A stretch of DNA of 64,000 nt from Pseudomonas sp. ADAK18 (GCF_012935695.1 NZ_CP052859.1:2645001-2709000), one strand, 5' to 3'. Positions 54,703 through 63,518 are shown, numbered from the stretch's first letter. Numbers and translations are program-made. Notes: generated by a model from the sequence alone, not told the origin.

Positions 54703-55998
54703 ATGACTGTTGAGACCCTAAAAATAGACACCCTTGTGGTAGGCGCCGGCCAAGCCGGCGTGGCCATGAGCGAGCATCTGAGCAAGCAGGGGGTGCCGCA
54801 TCTGGTGCTGGAGCGCAGCCGTATTGCCGAGCGCTGGCGCACCGGGCGCTGGGATTCGCTGGTGGCCAACGGGCCGGCCTGGCATGACCGCTTTCCCGGC
54901 CTTGAATTTGATGATGTCAGCCCGGATGGGTTTGCCGCGAAAGAGCGTGTGGCGGACTACTTTGAAGCCTACGCCCGCAAGTTCAACGCGCCGATCCGCA
55001 CCGGCGTTGACGTGAAGTCGGTGGAGCGCAATACCGGTCGTCCTGGCTTCACCGTGCACACCTCTGAAGGCGTGATCGAAGCCAACCGCGTGGTCGCAGC
55101 CACCGGACCTTTCCAGAAGCCGGTGATCCCGGCGATTGCGCCGCAGAATGTGCCCTTCACGCAAATCCACTCTGCCGACTACCGCAACCCTGCGCAGTTG
55201 CCCGAGGGCGCCGTACTGGTAGTAGGTGCCGGGTCTTCGGGGGTGCAGATCGCCGATGAATTGCAACGGGCCGGCAAGCAGGTCTATCTGTCGGTGGGTG
55301 CCCATGACCGCCCTCCCCGAGCCTACCGCAACCGCGATTTCTGCTGGTGGCTGGGGGTGCTGGGCGAGTGGGACCAGGCGGCGATGAAGCCGGGCCGAGA
55401 ACACGTGACCATTGCGGTCAGCGGTGCGCATGGCGGCAAGACCATTGATTTTCGCGAGCTGGCTCATCGCGGCATGACGCTGGTGGGGTTGACCCAATCC
55501 TTCGATGGCAGCGTGGCGACTTTCCAGCCGAACCTGGTAGAAAACCTGACCCGCGGTGACGAGAACTACCTCGCACTGCTGGATTCGGCAGACGCCTATA
55601 TCGAGCGCAATGGCCTCGAACTGCCGCTGGAACCTGAAGCCCGGCGCGTGTTTCCGGACCCTGAATGCGTCACCCAGCCGATCCTTGAACTGGACCTGGC
55701 CAAAGCCGGCGTCACCTCGATTATCTGGGCCACCGGCTTTGCGGTGGATTACAGCTGGCTGAAAGTCGACGCCTTCGACGCCAGCGGCAAGCCTCAGCAC
55801 CAGCGCGGCGTGTCCAGCGAGCAGGGGATTTATTTCCTGGGTTTGCCCTGGCAGTCCCGTCGCGGTTCGTCGTTTATCTGGGGCGTCTGGCATGACGCCA
55901 AGCACGTGGCTGACCATATCGCCACCCAGCGTAAATACCTCGATTACCGGGATGCATCGCAGCGTCGCGAAACCACTCACTCCCCTGTCAGCGCCTGA
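54703..55998 (+). CDS. Flavin-containing monooxygenase-like FAD/NAD(P) oxidoreductase
   Basis: 431 residues from ATG 54703. Two Rossmann motifs: LVVGAGQAGVAMSEHLSKQG near residue 12 (FAD) and LVVGAGSSGVQIADELQRAG near 175 (NADPH). Between them the FMO fingerprint region reads FTQIHSADYRNP, so the usual Gly of FxGxxxH is Gln. C-terminal WATGFAVDYSWL and GIYFLGLPWQSRRGSS fit the group. It would oxygenate an N- or S-containing compound, or reduce one. First gene of an operon with Rid, DUF1028 and ArgE-like genes, so it probably starts a catabolic route. Confidence 0.85.
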   Translation: MTVETLKIDTLVVGAGQAGVAMSEHLSKQGVPHLVLERSRIAERWRTGRWDSLVANGPAWHDRFPGLEFDDVSPDGFAAKERVADYFEAYARKFNAPIRTGVDVKSVERNTGRPGFTVHTSEGVIEANRVVAATGPFQKPVIPAIAPQNVPFTQIHSADYRNPAQLPEGAVLVVGAGSSGVQIADELQRAGKQVYLSVGAHDRPPRAYRNRDFCWWLGVLGEWDQAAMKPGREHVTIAVSGAHGGKTIDFRELAHRGMTLVGLTQSFDGSVATFQPNLVENLTRGDENYLALLDSADAYIERNGLELPLEPEARRVFPDPECVTQPILELDLAKAGVTSIIWATGFAVDYSWLKVDAFDASGKPQHQRGVSSEQGIYFLGLPWQSRRGSSFIWGVWHDAKHVADHIATQRKYLDYRDASQRRETTHSPVSA

Positions 55999-56015
55999 TA
56001 CTCAAGGAATTCAAG

Positions 56016-56426
56016 ATGCCTACCCACACCCGTATTCGCATGTTCAACACCAAGGAAACCTACCCCAACCAGACCCTGGACAACGACCTGTGCCAGGCCG
56101 TTCGTGCCGGTAACACCGTCTACGTCCGCGGCCAGGTCGGCACAGACTTCGACGGCAACCTGATCGGCCTTGGCGACCCGCGTGCCCAGGCCGAGCAGGC
56201 CATGCGCAACGTCAAGCAACTGCTGGAAGAAGCCGGCAGCGACCTCAGCCACATCGTCAAGACCACCACTTACCTGATCGACCCACGCTACCGCGAGCCG
56301 GTGTACCAGGAAGTCGGCAAGTGGCTCAAGGGTGTGTTCCCGATTTCCACCGGCCTGGTGGTATCGGCCTTGGGCCAGCCGCAGTGGCTGATGGAAATTG
56401 ATGTGATTGCCGTCATCCCCGAGTAA
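56016..56426 (+). CDS. Rid-family (YjgF/YER057c) protein without the catalytic arginine
   Basis: 136 residues. Rid trimer fold: NDLCQAVRAGNTVYVRGQVG, AEQAMRNVKQLLEEAGSDLS and HIVKTTTYLIDPRYREPV. RidA-type deaminases have an Arg in FPARS near the C terminus; here the segment reads FPISTG, so the residue is Ser. It is therefore closer to the Rid4-7 type, whose role is less clear. It follows the FMO gene by 17 bases, and the DUF1028 gene follows by 14. It probably handles a reactive intermediate of this pathway. Confidence 0.88.
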   Translation: MPTHTRIRMFNTKETYPNQTLDNDLCQAVRAGNTVYVRGQVGTDFDGNLIGLGDPRAQAEQAMRNVKQLLEEAGSDLSHIVKTTTYLIDPRYREPVYQEVGKWLKGVFPISTGLVVSALGQPQWLMEIDVIAVIPE

Positions 56427-56440
56427 ACAGGAGGCAGGAC

Positions 56441-57118
56441 ATGACCTTTTCAATCGTCGCCCGTTGCGCTGAAACCGGCCAGCTCGGTATCGCCATCAGC
56501 TCATCGAGTATCGCCGTGGGCGCCCGTTGTCCGTGGCTGCGGCCCGGTGTAGGCGCCGTCGCGACCCAGAACATCACCCTGCCGGCCCTTGGCCCGGAAG
56601 TGCTCGAACAGCTTGAGTCAGGGTTGTCACCAGATGACGCGGTGGAGAAGGTGCTGACCCGCAACGGCTACAGCCAGTACAGACAGTTGACGGCGATTGA
56701 TCATCTCGGGCGCACCGTGCATTTCAGCGGCAGCGAAACCCTGGGAACCCACAACGCCGTATCAGGTGAACAGTGCGTCGCCGCCGGCAACATGCTGGCG
56801 GACCGTTCGGTGATTGAGGCCATGGTTGCAGCCTTTGAAAATGGCGAAGGTCAACTGGCTGACCGCCTGTTGGCCGCCATGCACGCCGCCATCGCCGGCG
56901 GTGGCGAAGCCGGGCCCGTGCATTCGGCCGCCATGGTGGTGGTCGGTGAATTGACTTGGCCGATCGTCAACCTGCGGGTGGATTGGGCCGACCAGAATCC
57001 GATTGGCGAACTGCAAACGCTGTGGGACGCCTATCGCCCGCAAGTCCAGGACTACATCGACCGTGCACTGGCTCCGGACAAATCCCCAGGCTACGGCGTG
57101 GCCGGAGACGATCGATGA
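56441..57118 (+). CDS. DUF1028 family protein
   Basis: 225 residues. N-terminal MTFSIVARCAETGQLGIAIS and VGAVATQNITLPALGPEVLE are the DUF1028 pattern; the fold is related to Ntn hydrolases, and the early Ser/Thr and Cys residues could be nucleophiles. Other conserved parts are QCVAAGNMLADRSVIEAM and WPIVNLRVDWADQNPIGELQ. Such proteins often lie beside ArgE-like deacylases and Rid proteins. The stop overlaps the ArgE-like start (ATGA), so it is translationally coupled. Exact reaction unknown. Confidence 0.85.
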   Translation: MTFSIVARCAETGQLGIAISSSSIAVGARCPWLRPGVGAVATQNITLPALGPEVLEQLESGLSPDDAVEKVLTRNGYSQYRQLTAIDHLGRTVHFSGSETLGTHNAVSGEQCVAAGNMLADRSVIEAMVAAFENGEGQLADRLLAAMHAAIAGGGEAGPVHSAAMVVVGELTWPIVNLRVDWADQNPIGELQTLWDAYRPQVQDYIDRALAPDKSPGYGVAGDDR

Positions 57119-58260
57119 GCACCAGCCGTGATGTGCTCAAGACGCTGGTGGGGTTTGATACCACCAGCCGCGAATCCAACCTGCAGTTGATCGAGTTTGT
57201 CCGCGACTACCTCGCAGGCTTCGGTGTCGCCAGTGAGTTGGTCTACAACGATGAGCGCAGCAAGGCCAATCTGTTCGCCACCCTCGGCCCGGCGGATCGA
57301 CCGGGCATCGTGCTCTCGGGGCATACCGATGTGGTGCCGGTGGATGGCCAGCCGTGGACGGTCCCGCCGTTCGAGCTGACCGAGCGCGACGGCAAGTTGT
57401 ATGGCCGGGGCACGGCGGACATGAAGGGCTACATCGCCTGCGTGCTGGCCTTGGTGCCGTCGCTGGTCAATGCATCGTTGCGGATGCCGGTGCATATTGC
57501 ACTGTCCTATGACGAGGAAGTGGGCTGCCTGGGGGTCCGCTCGCTGCTCAAGGTGCTGGAACAACGGCCGGTCAAGCCGATGCTGTGCATCATTGGCGAG
57601 CCCACCGAGTTGAAGCCGGTATTGGGTCACAAGGGCAAGCTGGCGATGCGCTGTGATGTGCATGGCGACGCGTGCCATTCGGCCTATGCGCCGTCTGGGG
57701 TGAATGCTATCGAGTACGCCGCCGAACTGATCGGCGAGCTGGGGCGGATTGGCCAGCGCCTCAAGGGGCATCAGGATGCGCGGTTCGATCCGCCCTTCAC
57801 GACCGTGCAAACCGGGGTGATTTCCGGGGGCAAGGCGTTGAATATCGTCCCTGCCGATTGCCGTTTCGACTTTGAAGTACGCGCCCTGCCCTCGCAGGAT
57901 CCGGCGGTGGTGGCTAAAGAACTGAAGGCCTACGCCGAGCAGCAGGTTTTGCCGCGTATGCGGGCCGTCAGTGAACAGAGTGCGATTCGCTTCAGCGAGC
58001 TGTCGGCGTATCCGGGGTTGGTCACGGATGAGCGTAGTCAGGCGGCGGAGCTGATTGCGGCGTTTTCCGGTTCGCGGGAGTTTGGCACCGTGGCGTTTGG
58101 CACCGAAGGTGGGCTGTTTGATGCGGTGGGCATTCCGACCGTGGTGTGCGGGCCTGGCAGCATGGACCAGGGGCATAAGCCGGATGAGTTTGTCAGTGTG
58201 GCGCAGTTGGAGGGGTGTGATGAGATGCTGGGGCGGATGTTGCTCTCAATCCTCATCTAA
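57115..58260 (+). CDS. ArgE/DapE-family M20 deacylase
   Basis: 381 residues. The metal ligands of M20 peptidases are clear: SGHTDVVPVDGQPW (His, Asp), GRGTADMKGYIACVLA, YDEEVGCLGVRS (catalytic Glu) and IGEPTELKPVLGHKGK. It looks most like acetylornithine deacetylase, which releases acetate from N-acetylornithine. Its place in the FMO/Rid/DUF1028 operon, away from arginine genes, suggests an N-acyl intermediate of that pathway instead. A 13-bp hairpin follows the stop. Confidence 0.88.
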   Translation: MSTSRDVLKTLVGFDTTSRESNLQLIEFVRDYLAGFGVASELVYNDERSKANLFATLGPADRPGIVLSGHTDVVPVDGQPWTVPPFELTERDGKLYGRGTADMKGYIACVLALVPSLVNASLRMPVHIALSYDEEVGCLGVRSLLKVLEQRPVKPMLCIIGEPTELKPVLGHKGKLAMRCDVHGDACHSAYAPSGVNAIEYAAELIGELGRIGQRLKGHQDARFDPPFTTVQTGVISGGKALNIVPADCRFDFEVRALPSQDPAVVAKELKAYAEQQVLPRMRAVSEQSAIRFSELSAYPGLVTDERSQAAELIAAFSGSREFGTVAFGTEGGLFDAVGIPTVVCGPGSMDQGHKPDEFVSVAQLEGCDEMLGRMLLSILI

Positions 58261-58290
58261 GCCAGACACTATTTCCCGAACGCTGAAGAT

Positions 58291-58326
58291 TAAATGTGGG
58301 AGCTGGCTTGCCTGCTCCCACATTTA
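58291..58326. terminator. REP-derived hairpin between convergent genes
   Basis: TAAATGTGGGAGC (58291-58303) and GCTCCCACATTTA (58314-58326) make a perfect 13-bp stem around TGGCTTGCCT. It is a short form of the REPIN at 17062. It lies 30 bases after the ArgE-like stop and 31 before the LysR stop, so it may serve both. Confidence 0.75.
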
Positions 58327-58357
58327 GCCCGCGGATTTGCTCGATAGCGCGCCATTG

Positions 58358-59269
58358 CTACGCTAATAACCGAGCCAACTCCTCCCGGCAGTAATCCACA
58401 AACAACTGCACCGGCTTGGTCAACGGCGCCCGCCGCAACCACACCGCCGACAGCCCCGACCCGGTCACTGTTTCCGTCAGCGGCACACACACGACCTTCT
58501 GCCCGTCATAGGTGTATTCCGAAAACGGCTTGGTCACCAGAATCGAAAAACCAAACCCGCGCCCCACCATGCCCCGCACCATCTCGATGGACGGCGAACT
58601 GAACACGATGTGCGGCGTCAGCCCGCGCTCCTCGAAAATACTCACGAAGTAGGTCCGGCTAGGCAACACGTCCAACAAAATCATCGGTTCCAGCACCAAG
58701 TCCGCCAATGACACCTTGGCCTGCCGGGCGAAGCGATGATCCGCCGGCAACAAGGCGTACGGCTGTTGTGGCGGCATCAGCGGTACCGTCTCGATGGTGC
58801 TGCCCAAGTCATGCTCAAACAACATCGCCACATCGATGCTGCCGGCCGTCAGCGCCTGGACCAGCTCCTGCTGCTCGCCGTCACGCATGCGGATTTCCAC
58901 CCCCGGCCAGCGCTCCTTGAACCCAGCAATCAAGCGTGGCAAATACAGCGGCGCTACCGTCTCAAAACAGCCGATATCGATCTGCCCCGCCACCACATCA
59001 TTGTCCGCCAGGGCGTTCTGCTCAAACTCGTGGGCCACCCGCAACAGCTCCAGCGCCTTGCGATAGAACCGCGCGCCGCTGGGCGTCAGCGACACGCCCT
59101 GGGCGTGATGGCGGATAAACAGCTGCACGCCAAAACTTTCTTCCAGGTGCTTGATCGCCGTCGACACCGACGGTTGTGCGATGTACAGCTTGCGCGAGGC
59201 CTCGGCCACGCTGCCGCACTCGGCGGTGGTTACAAAATATTTGAGTTGGCGCAGGTTGTAGGCAGCCAT
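58358..59269 (-). CDS. LysR-family regulator of the FMO/permease cluster
   Basis: 303 residues from ATG 59269 (MAAYNLRQLKYFVTTAE). Helix-turn-helix: GSVAEASRKLYIAQPSVSTA, then IKHLEESFGVQLFIRH. The effector domain begins QIDIGCFETVAPLYLPRLIA and has GMVGRGFGFSILVTKP in the cleft. It is divergent from the NCS1 permease and convergent with the ArgE-like gene, the usual place for a regulator of both. The inducer is unknown. Confidence 0.92.
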   Translation of the reverse strand: MAAYNLRQLKYFVTTAECGSVAEASRKLYIAQPSVSTAIKHLEESFGVQLFIRHHAQGVSLTPSGARFYRKALELLRVAHEFEQNALADNDVVAGQIDIGCFETVAPLYLPRLIAGFKERWPGVEIRMRDGEQQELVQALTAGSIDVAMLFEHDLGSTIETVPLMPPQQPYALLPADHRFARQAKVSLADLVLEPMILLDVLPSRTYFVSIFEERGLTPHIVFSSPSIEMVRGMVGRGFGFSILVTKPFSEYTYDGQKVVCVPLTETVTGSGLSAVWLRRAPLTKPVQLFVDYCREELARLLA

Positions 59270-59519
59270 GGGCACCTCTGAAAACGTGGGATTTCGCCCC
59301 AAACAAGTGCAAGAAAAGCGGCTTTTTTGGTGGTTTCATTGCCATGCAACATACCGGAGCAAAAAACACCGCGAGATATTTTTTTTAAGGTCTGAAGCAA
59401 CAAACTTACTAATTTACCTGCCTGTGACCATTGCACATGATCACTCCAACAACAAAAACGTCGCACATGCGGCGCACAGCGAAGTACGTCCACGTACTCA
59501 CCTTGCCTTGGAGTTCGTC

Positions 59520-60935
59520 ATGGTCACCACTGCAACATCCTCCGCACCGCTCATCGAAAAACATACGATTGGCTATGTGCCCCCGGAAGATCGCCACGGA
59601 AAGGTAAGAGATCTGTTCACCCTCTGGTTCGGCGGCAACATCGCGCCGCTGCCCATCGTCACTGGCGCCCTGGGTGTGCAACTGTTCCACCTGAACCTGG
59701 TCTGGGGCATCGTCGCGATCCTCGTCGGCCACCTGGTGGGCGGCGTGCTGATGGCGCTGCACTCGGCCCAGGGCCCGCAGATGGGCATCCCACAAATGAT
59801 CCAGAGCCGCGCCCAGTTCGGCTCCCTCGGCGCCCTGCTGGTGGTGGTGATCGCCGGCGTGATGTACATCGGCTTCTTCGCCTCCAACATTGTCCTTGCG
59901 GGTAAATCCCTGCACGGCGTGGTCGACAGCGTCCCGGTTCCGGTCGGCATCGTCATCGGCGCCATCGGCTCGGGGATTATCGGCATCATCGGCTACCGCT
60001 TTATCCATGTGCTCAACCGCATCGGTACCTGGGTGCTGGGTGCCGGCATCGTGCTGGGCTTCGGCTACATCTTCACCCACGTGCAGACCAGCGACTTCCT
60101 CACCCGTGGCAGCTTCAACATTTCAGGCTGGCTGGCCACCGTGTCCCTGGCCGCGCTGTGGCAGATCGCCTTTGCGCCCTACGTTTCGGACTACTCCCGC
60201 TATCTGCCGGCTGACGTACCCGTCGCATCGACCTTCTGGACCACTTACCTGGGCACCGTCCTCGGCTCCAGCCTGTCGTTCATCTTCGGCGCCGTGGCGG
60301 TCTTGGCGACCCCAGTCGGCATGGACACCATGGAAGCGGTCAAACTGGCGACTGGCTCCATAGGACCGTTGATGCTGTTGCTGTTTTTGCTCAGCGTCAT
60401 CAGCCACAACGCCCTTAACCTTTACGGTGCAGTGCTGTCGTTGATCACCCTGGTGCAGACCTTTGCTTATCGCTGGATCCCGACGGCCAAAGCGCGTGCG
60501 GTGATCTCAGTCGTCGTGTTGGCGGCCTGCTCGATTGCAGCGGTGTTTGCCTCGAAGGACTTTATCGGACACTTCGTGGACATGGTGCTGGTGTTGTTGG
60601 TGGTGCTGGTGCCGTGGACGGCGATCAACCTGATCGACTTCTATGCCATCCACAAGGGCAAATACGATATTGGCTCGATCTTCCGGGTCGATGGCGGGAT
60701 CTACGGGCGCTACAACCCGCAGGCGCTGCTGGCGTATGCGGTGGGGATTGCGGTGCAGATTCCGTTCATGAACACACCGCTGTATGTAGGGCCGATCTCG
60801 GCACATATCAACGGGGCGGACCTGTCCTGGGTGGTGGGGCTGGTGGTGACTTCGCCACTGTATTTCTGGTTGGCGAATCGGGACAGTGCGTATAAGCGCC
60901 GGATGGCGGGGAGTAAGTTGGTGGGTAGTGCTTGA
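59520..60935 (+). CDS. NCS1-family permease (cytosine/purine/allantoin type)
   Basis: 471 residues from ATG 59520, with GGAG 8 bases upstream. About 12 membrane segments. NCS1 signature: LFTLWFGGNIAPLPIVTGAL, PQMGIPQMIQSRAQFGSLGA and AFAPYVSDYSRYLPADVP. Members import nucleobases, hydantoins, allantoin or related N-heterocycles with Na+ or H+. Its position next to the LysR and FMO/Rid/DUF1028/ArgE genes suggests it supplies that pathway's substrate. The 250 bases before it hold an A+T-rich tract but no motif I can name. Confidence 0.9.
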   Translation: MVTTATSSAPLIEKHTIGYVPPEDRHGKVRDLFTLWFGGNIAPLPIVTGALGVQLFHLNLVWGIVAILVGHLVGGVLMALHSAQGPQMGIPQMIQSRAQFGSLGALLVVVIAGVMYIGFFASNIVLAGKSLHGVVDSVPVPVGIVIGAIGSGIIGIIGYRFIHVLNRIGTWVLGAGIVLGFGYIFTHVQTSDFLTRGSFNISGWLATVSLAALWQIAFAPYVSDYSRYLPADVPVASTFWTTYLGTVLGSSLSFIFGAVAVLATPVGMDTMEAVKLATGSIGPLMLLLFLLSVISHNALNLYGAVLSLITLVQTFAYRWIPTAKARAVISVVVLAACSIAAVFASKDFIGHFVDMVLVLLVVLVPWTAINLIDFYAIHKGKYDIGSIFRVDGGIYGRYNPQALLAYAVGIAVQIPFMNTPLYVGPISAHINGADLSWVVGLVVTSPLYFWLANRDSAYKRRMAGSKLVGSA

Positions 60936-60943
60936 ATGCATTT

Positions 60944-61050
60944 TGTGGGAGCTGTTGAGCCCCAGCGAGGCTGCGATAGGATCACCTCGGTGTTTCTGTC
61001 AGACCGCAGCGCCTGCATCGCAGCCTCGCCGGGGCTCGACAGCTCCCACA
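60944..61050. repeat. REPIN, GAGCCCCAGCGAGGCTGCGA type
   Basis: Arms at 60944-60977 (TGTGGGAGCTGTTGAGCCCC onward) and 61017-61050 are inverted copies with two mismatches, separated by 39 bases, directly after the NCS1 permease. It is the fourth member of this repeat family in the window. Confidence 0.9.
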
Positions 61051-61154
61051 TTGGATCTCCATTCCTTAACTGGACGGCATTCGGGCAAGCCTCTTTTCAA
61101 TTGCGCAAAACCCGCTAGGATCGTGTCCTCGATCCTTCAAATCCGGTCACCTCA

Positions 61155-61646
61155 ATGCCCACCCTGCACTTTCGCAACGCCGTTTCCGAAGACGCCACCC
61201 GCTGTTACCACATAGAAATTGGCGCCTACGAAGGTGACGAAGCCGCCACCCTGGAAAAGATCGCCACCCGCATTGACCTCTATCCTGAAGGCTTTCTGAT
61301 TCTGGAAGTGGATGGTGAGGTAGTCGGTTTCATCAACAGCGGCTGTGCCCATGAAGTGGCCATGTCCGATGAATCGTTCAAGGAACTGGTGGGCCATTCG
61401 GCCGACGCGCCCAATGTGGTGATCATGTCGGTAGTGGTGGACCCGGCTCACCAGGGCAAAGGCTACGCAAAACAACTGATGGAGGCGTTTATCCTGCGCA
61501 TGAAAGGCATGGGCAAGCAGACCATTCACCTGATGTGCAAAGACCAGCACGTCGAGCTGTACCAGCGGATGGGTTATCGCTACGTTCAGCCGTCCGCCTC
61601 TGACCATGGCGGTATGGCCTGGCATGAGATGGTCATGGATATCTAA
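61155..61646 (+). CDS. GNAT acetyltransferase, arylalkylamine-type
   Basis: 163 residues. Motif A is VVIMSVVVDPAHQGKGYAKQ (Q-G-K-G-Y-A acetyl-CoA loop), motif B HLMCKDQHVELYQRMGYRYV. The layout resembles arylalkylamine N-acetyltransferases: EIGAYEGDEAATLEKIATRI, then LILEVDGEVVGFINSG. It probably acetylates an amine or amino acid in the cytoplasm. First of three GNAT genes in a row; the next starts 32 bases downstream. Confidence 0.88.
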   Translation: MPTLHFRNAVSEDATRCYHIEIGAYEGDEAATLEKIATRIDLYPEGFLILEVDGEVVGFINSGCAHEVAMSDESFKELVGHSADAPNVVIMSVVVDPAHQGKGYAKQLMEAFILRMKGMGKQTIHLMCKDQHVELYQRMGYRYVQPSASDHGGMAWHEMVMDI

Positions 61647-61678
61647 GGTGGGCCGAGCCTTAAAATAAAAGGAATGAG

Positions 61679-62104
61679 ATGAAACAGCACCTGATCGAAA
61701 TCGGCGACAAAACCGATGCAGAGGCCGAGCATGTCATCGGCAGCGGTCTGGCGGCCTTTAACGAACAAATCGCCGGGTTTAATGATCGACGTCCGTTGAA
61801 CGTGCTGGTCAAGGATCCCCACACCCGGGAGATCCTCGGAGGGATCACCGGAAGAACCACGTTGGGCATGGCCTTTCTCGACCTGTTCCATCTGCCGGAT
61901 GCACTGCGTGGTTCAGGAATGGGGACCCAACTGCTGCGGGCGTTCGAGGATGAAGCGCGTACGCGTGGTTGCCGCTCAGCCGTGCTGTACACCATCAGCT
62001 TCCAGGCTCCCGGATTTTACGAGAAGAATGGATGGGTACGGTTTGGAGAAGTACCCTGTGATCCGCAAGGTACTCATCGTGTGTTCATGAGCAAAACGCT
62101 CTGA
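61679..62104 (+). CDS. GNAT-family N-acetyltransferase
   Basis: 141 residues. LNVLVKDPHTREILGGITGR gives the early strands; FLDLFHLPDALRGSGMGTQL carries the acetyl-CoA loop (R-G-S-G-M-G), then EDEARTRGCRSAVLYTISFQ and APGFYEKNGWVRFGEVP. It probably forms a unit with the preceding GNAT gene (32-base gap). It is convergent with the third. Substrate unknown. Confidence 0.88.
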   Translation: MKQHLIEIGDKTDAEAEHVIGSGLAAFNEQIAGFNDRRPLNVLVKDPHTREILGGITGRTTLGMAFLDLFHLPDALRGSGMGTQLLRAFEDEARTRGCRSAVLYTISFQAPGFYEKNGWVRFGEVPCDPQGTHRVFMSKTL

Positions 62105-62110
62105 GACCTT

Positions 62111-62656
62111 TCAGTCATGGGTGTCCAACCGCTTGGTGAAGAGCCGGTTCTCATGGGTTTCATTCTGGAAGTTATAGGAAGGCGACCCCGCAAGCTCATA
62201 ACCCCGCCGAGGGTAAAACGCCAATGCCCGCTCGTTGCCCACCCACACCGTCGCCCATAGCAACGAGGCTCCACCCGCGCAGGCTTGCCTTTTGGCTGCT
62301 TGCAGCAAGCTGTAGCCGATACCCAGACCGGTGAATCGCTCCTGTATGTAGAGCCGCTGCAGCTCGGCCACCTCGGGCGCCGAGATCAGTTCGTGGGGGG
62401 CAGCCAGGGCAACCTGCGCGAAGCCCACGAGATGGTCATTCGATTCGACAACGATAATGGATATACCCGGCTGGGCGATCAGCCTGGAGAGCGCCTCGGG
62501 GGAAAAGGCTTGCAGCGCCTCGGCAGCGATTGAGCCGCGAATACCTTGCGTGGCGTAGGTGTCGAGAAATACCTGCATGCCCAGCACGCCAAGGCACAAC
62601 GCATCATCAGGTACTGCATCACGAATCAGGATCTCGGGAACATGAGCAGGGATCAT
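62111..62656 (-). CDS. GNAT-family N-acetyltransferase
   Basis: 181 residues. The acetyl-CoA loop is LQRLYIQERFTGLGIGYSLL (T-G-L-G-I-G), followed by QACAGGASLLWATVWVGNER and ALAFYPRRGYELAG. The N-terminal part (LIRDAVPDDALCLGVLGMQV) is typical. Its stop is 6 bases from the convergent GNAT stop. The substrate is unknown. Confidence 0.88.
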   Translation of the reverse strand: MIPAHVPEILIRDAVPDDALCLGVLGMQVFLDTYATQGIRGSIAAEALQAFSPEALSRLIAQPGISIIVVESNDHLVGFAQVALAAPHELISAPEVAELQRLYIQERFTGLGIGYSLLQAAKRQACAGGASLLWATVWVGNERALAFYPRRGYELAGSPSYNFQNETHENRLFTKRLDTHD

Positions 62657-62775
62657 TCAGGAACCTGTTTCAAGGTTAAGGAGTGCATCGTTTTATCACA
62701 GTGTGCTGCACACCGATTGCCAGTGTTGCTACGCCGAAGTAGGGTTAACCGTTTCCATCACGAGCAGGCCCCATC

Positions 62776-63453
62776 ATGACTTGGTTTTCAGACCCCGACG
62801 CTGTCGCTCGTTACGCCGAAGGCCCCGTGAGATTGGTCCCAGGCTTTGATTCCCTGCAGCGGATGACAACGCTGCTGCTTCGCGAAAGCGTCCCGCCTGC
62901 GGGCAACGTGCTGGTGCTTGGCGCAGGCGGTGGCCTGGAGTTGAAGCGGTTTGCCGACAACGAGCCCGGGTGGCGATTCGTCGGTGTTGATCCGTCTGCT
63001 GAGATGCTCAAACTTGCCCAAGCGACATTGGGCCCGCTGGCAGAGCGGGTTGAGTTGCATGAAGGCTACATCGACACCGCGCCCGGCGGCCCATTTGATG
63101 GCGCCACCTGCCTACTGACCTTGCACTTCGTCCCGGCCGAAGAGCGGCTACGCACACTCAAGGAAATCTGGCGCCGCCTGTTGCCCGGTGCACCACTGGT
63201 TGTCGCCCATCACAGTTTTCCCCAGTCGCCCAACGAAAAAGCTCGCTGGCTGAAACGTTATGCGGCCTATGCGGTGGACTCCGGCGTACCCGCTTCAGAC
63301 GCGGAGCGTGCGATTGCGGCGATCAGTGCCCAATTACCGGTGCTGGCTCCAGAAGCAGATGAAGAGCTGTTGAAGGCCGCAGGATTCGAAGGTGTCGAAC
63401 TGTTTTATGCGGGGTTCAGTTTCAAAGGATGGGTCGCTTACAAGCCGGCTTAA
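62776..63453 (+). CDS. Class I SAM-dependent methyltransferase
   Basis: 225 residues. Motif I appears as VLVLGAGGGLELKRFADNEP with the acidic residue in RFVGVDPSAEMLKLAQATLG; the later motif is FDGATCLLTLHFVPAEERLR and LLPGAPLVVAHHSFPQSPNE. It resembles UbiE/type-12 small-molecule methyltransferases. No pathway genes adjoin it. The substrate is unknown. Confidence 0.88.
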   Translation: MTWFSDPDAVARYAEGPVRLVPGFDSLQRMTTLLLRESVPPAGNVLVLGAGGGLELKRFADNEPGWRFVGVDPSAEMLKLAQATLGPLAERVELHEGYIDTAPGGPFDGATCLLTLHFVPAEERLRTLKEIWRRLLPGAPLVVAHHSFPQSPNEKARWLKRYAAYAVDSGVPASDAERAIAAISAQLPVLAPEADEELLKAAGFEGVELFYAGFSFKGWVAYKPA

Positions 63454-63478
63454 TCAACGTTCAACGCTGTTAAAAGCC

Positions 63479-63503
63479 TGCCAGGTAGCGTCGCTGCCTG
63501 GCA
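63479..63503. terminator. Hairpin between convergent genes
   Basis: TGCCAGG (63479-63485) and CCTGGCA (63497-63503), with an inner AGCG/CGCT pair, form a hairpin between the methyltransferase stop and the convergent membrane-protein stop. It suits a two-way terminator, though no U run follows. Confidence 0.5.
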
Positions 63504-63518
63504 TTGGGCAAGCCCGTC

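Noticed and set aside
54718..55980. A 420-codon open frame antisense to the FMO gene
   Set aside because: The plus-strand gene has two Rossmann motifs and an operon context; the antisense frame has neither.
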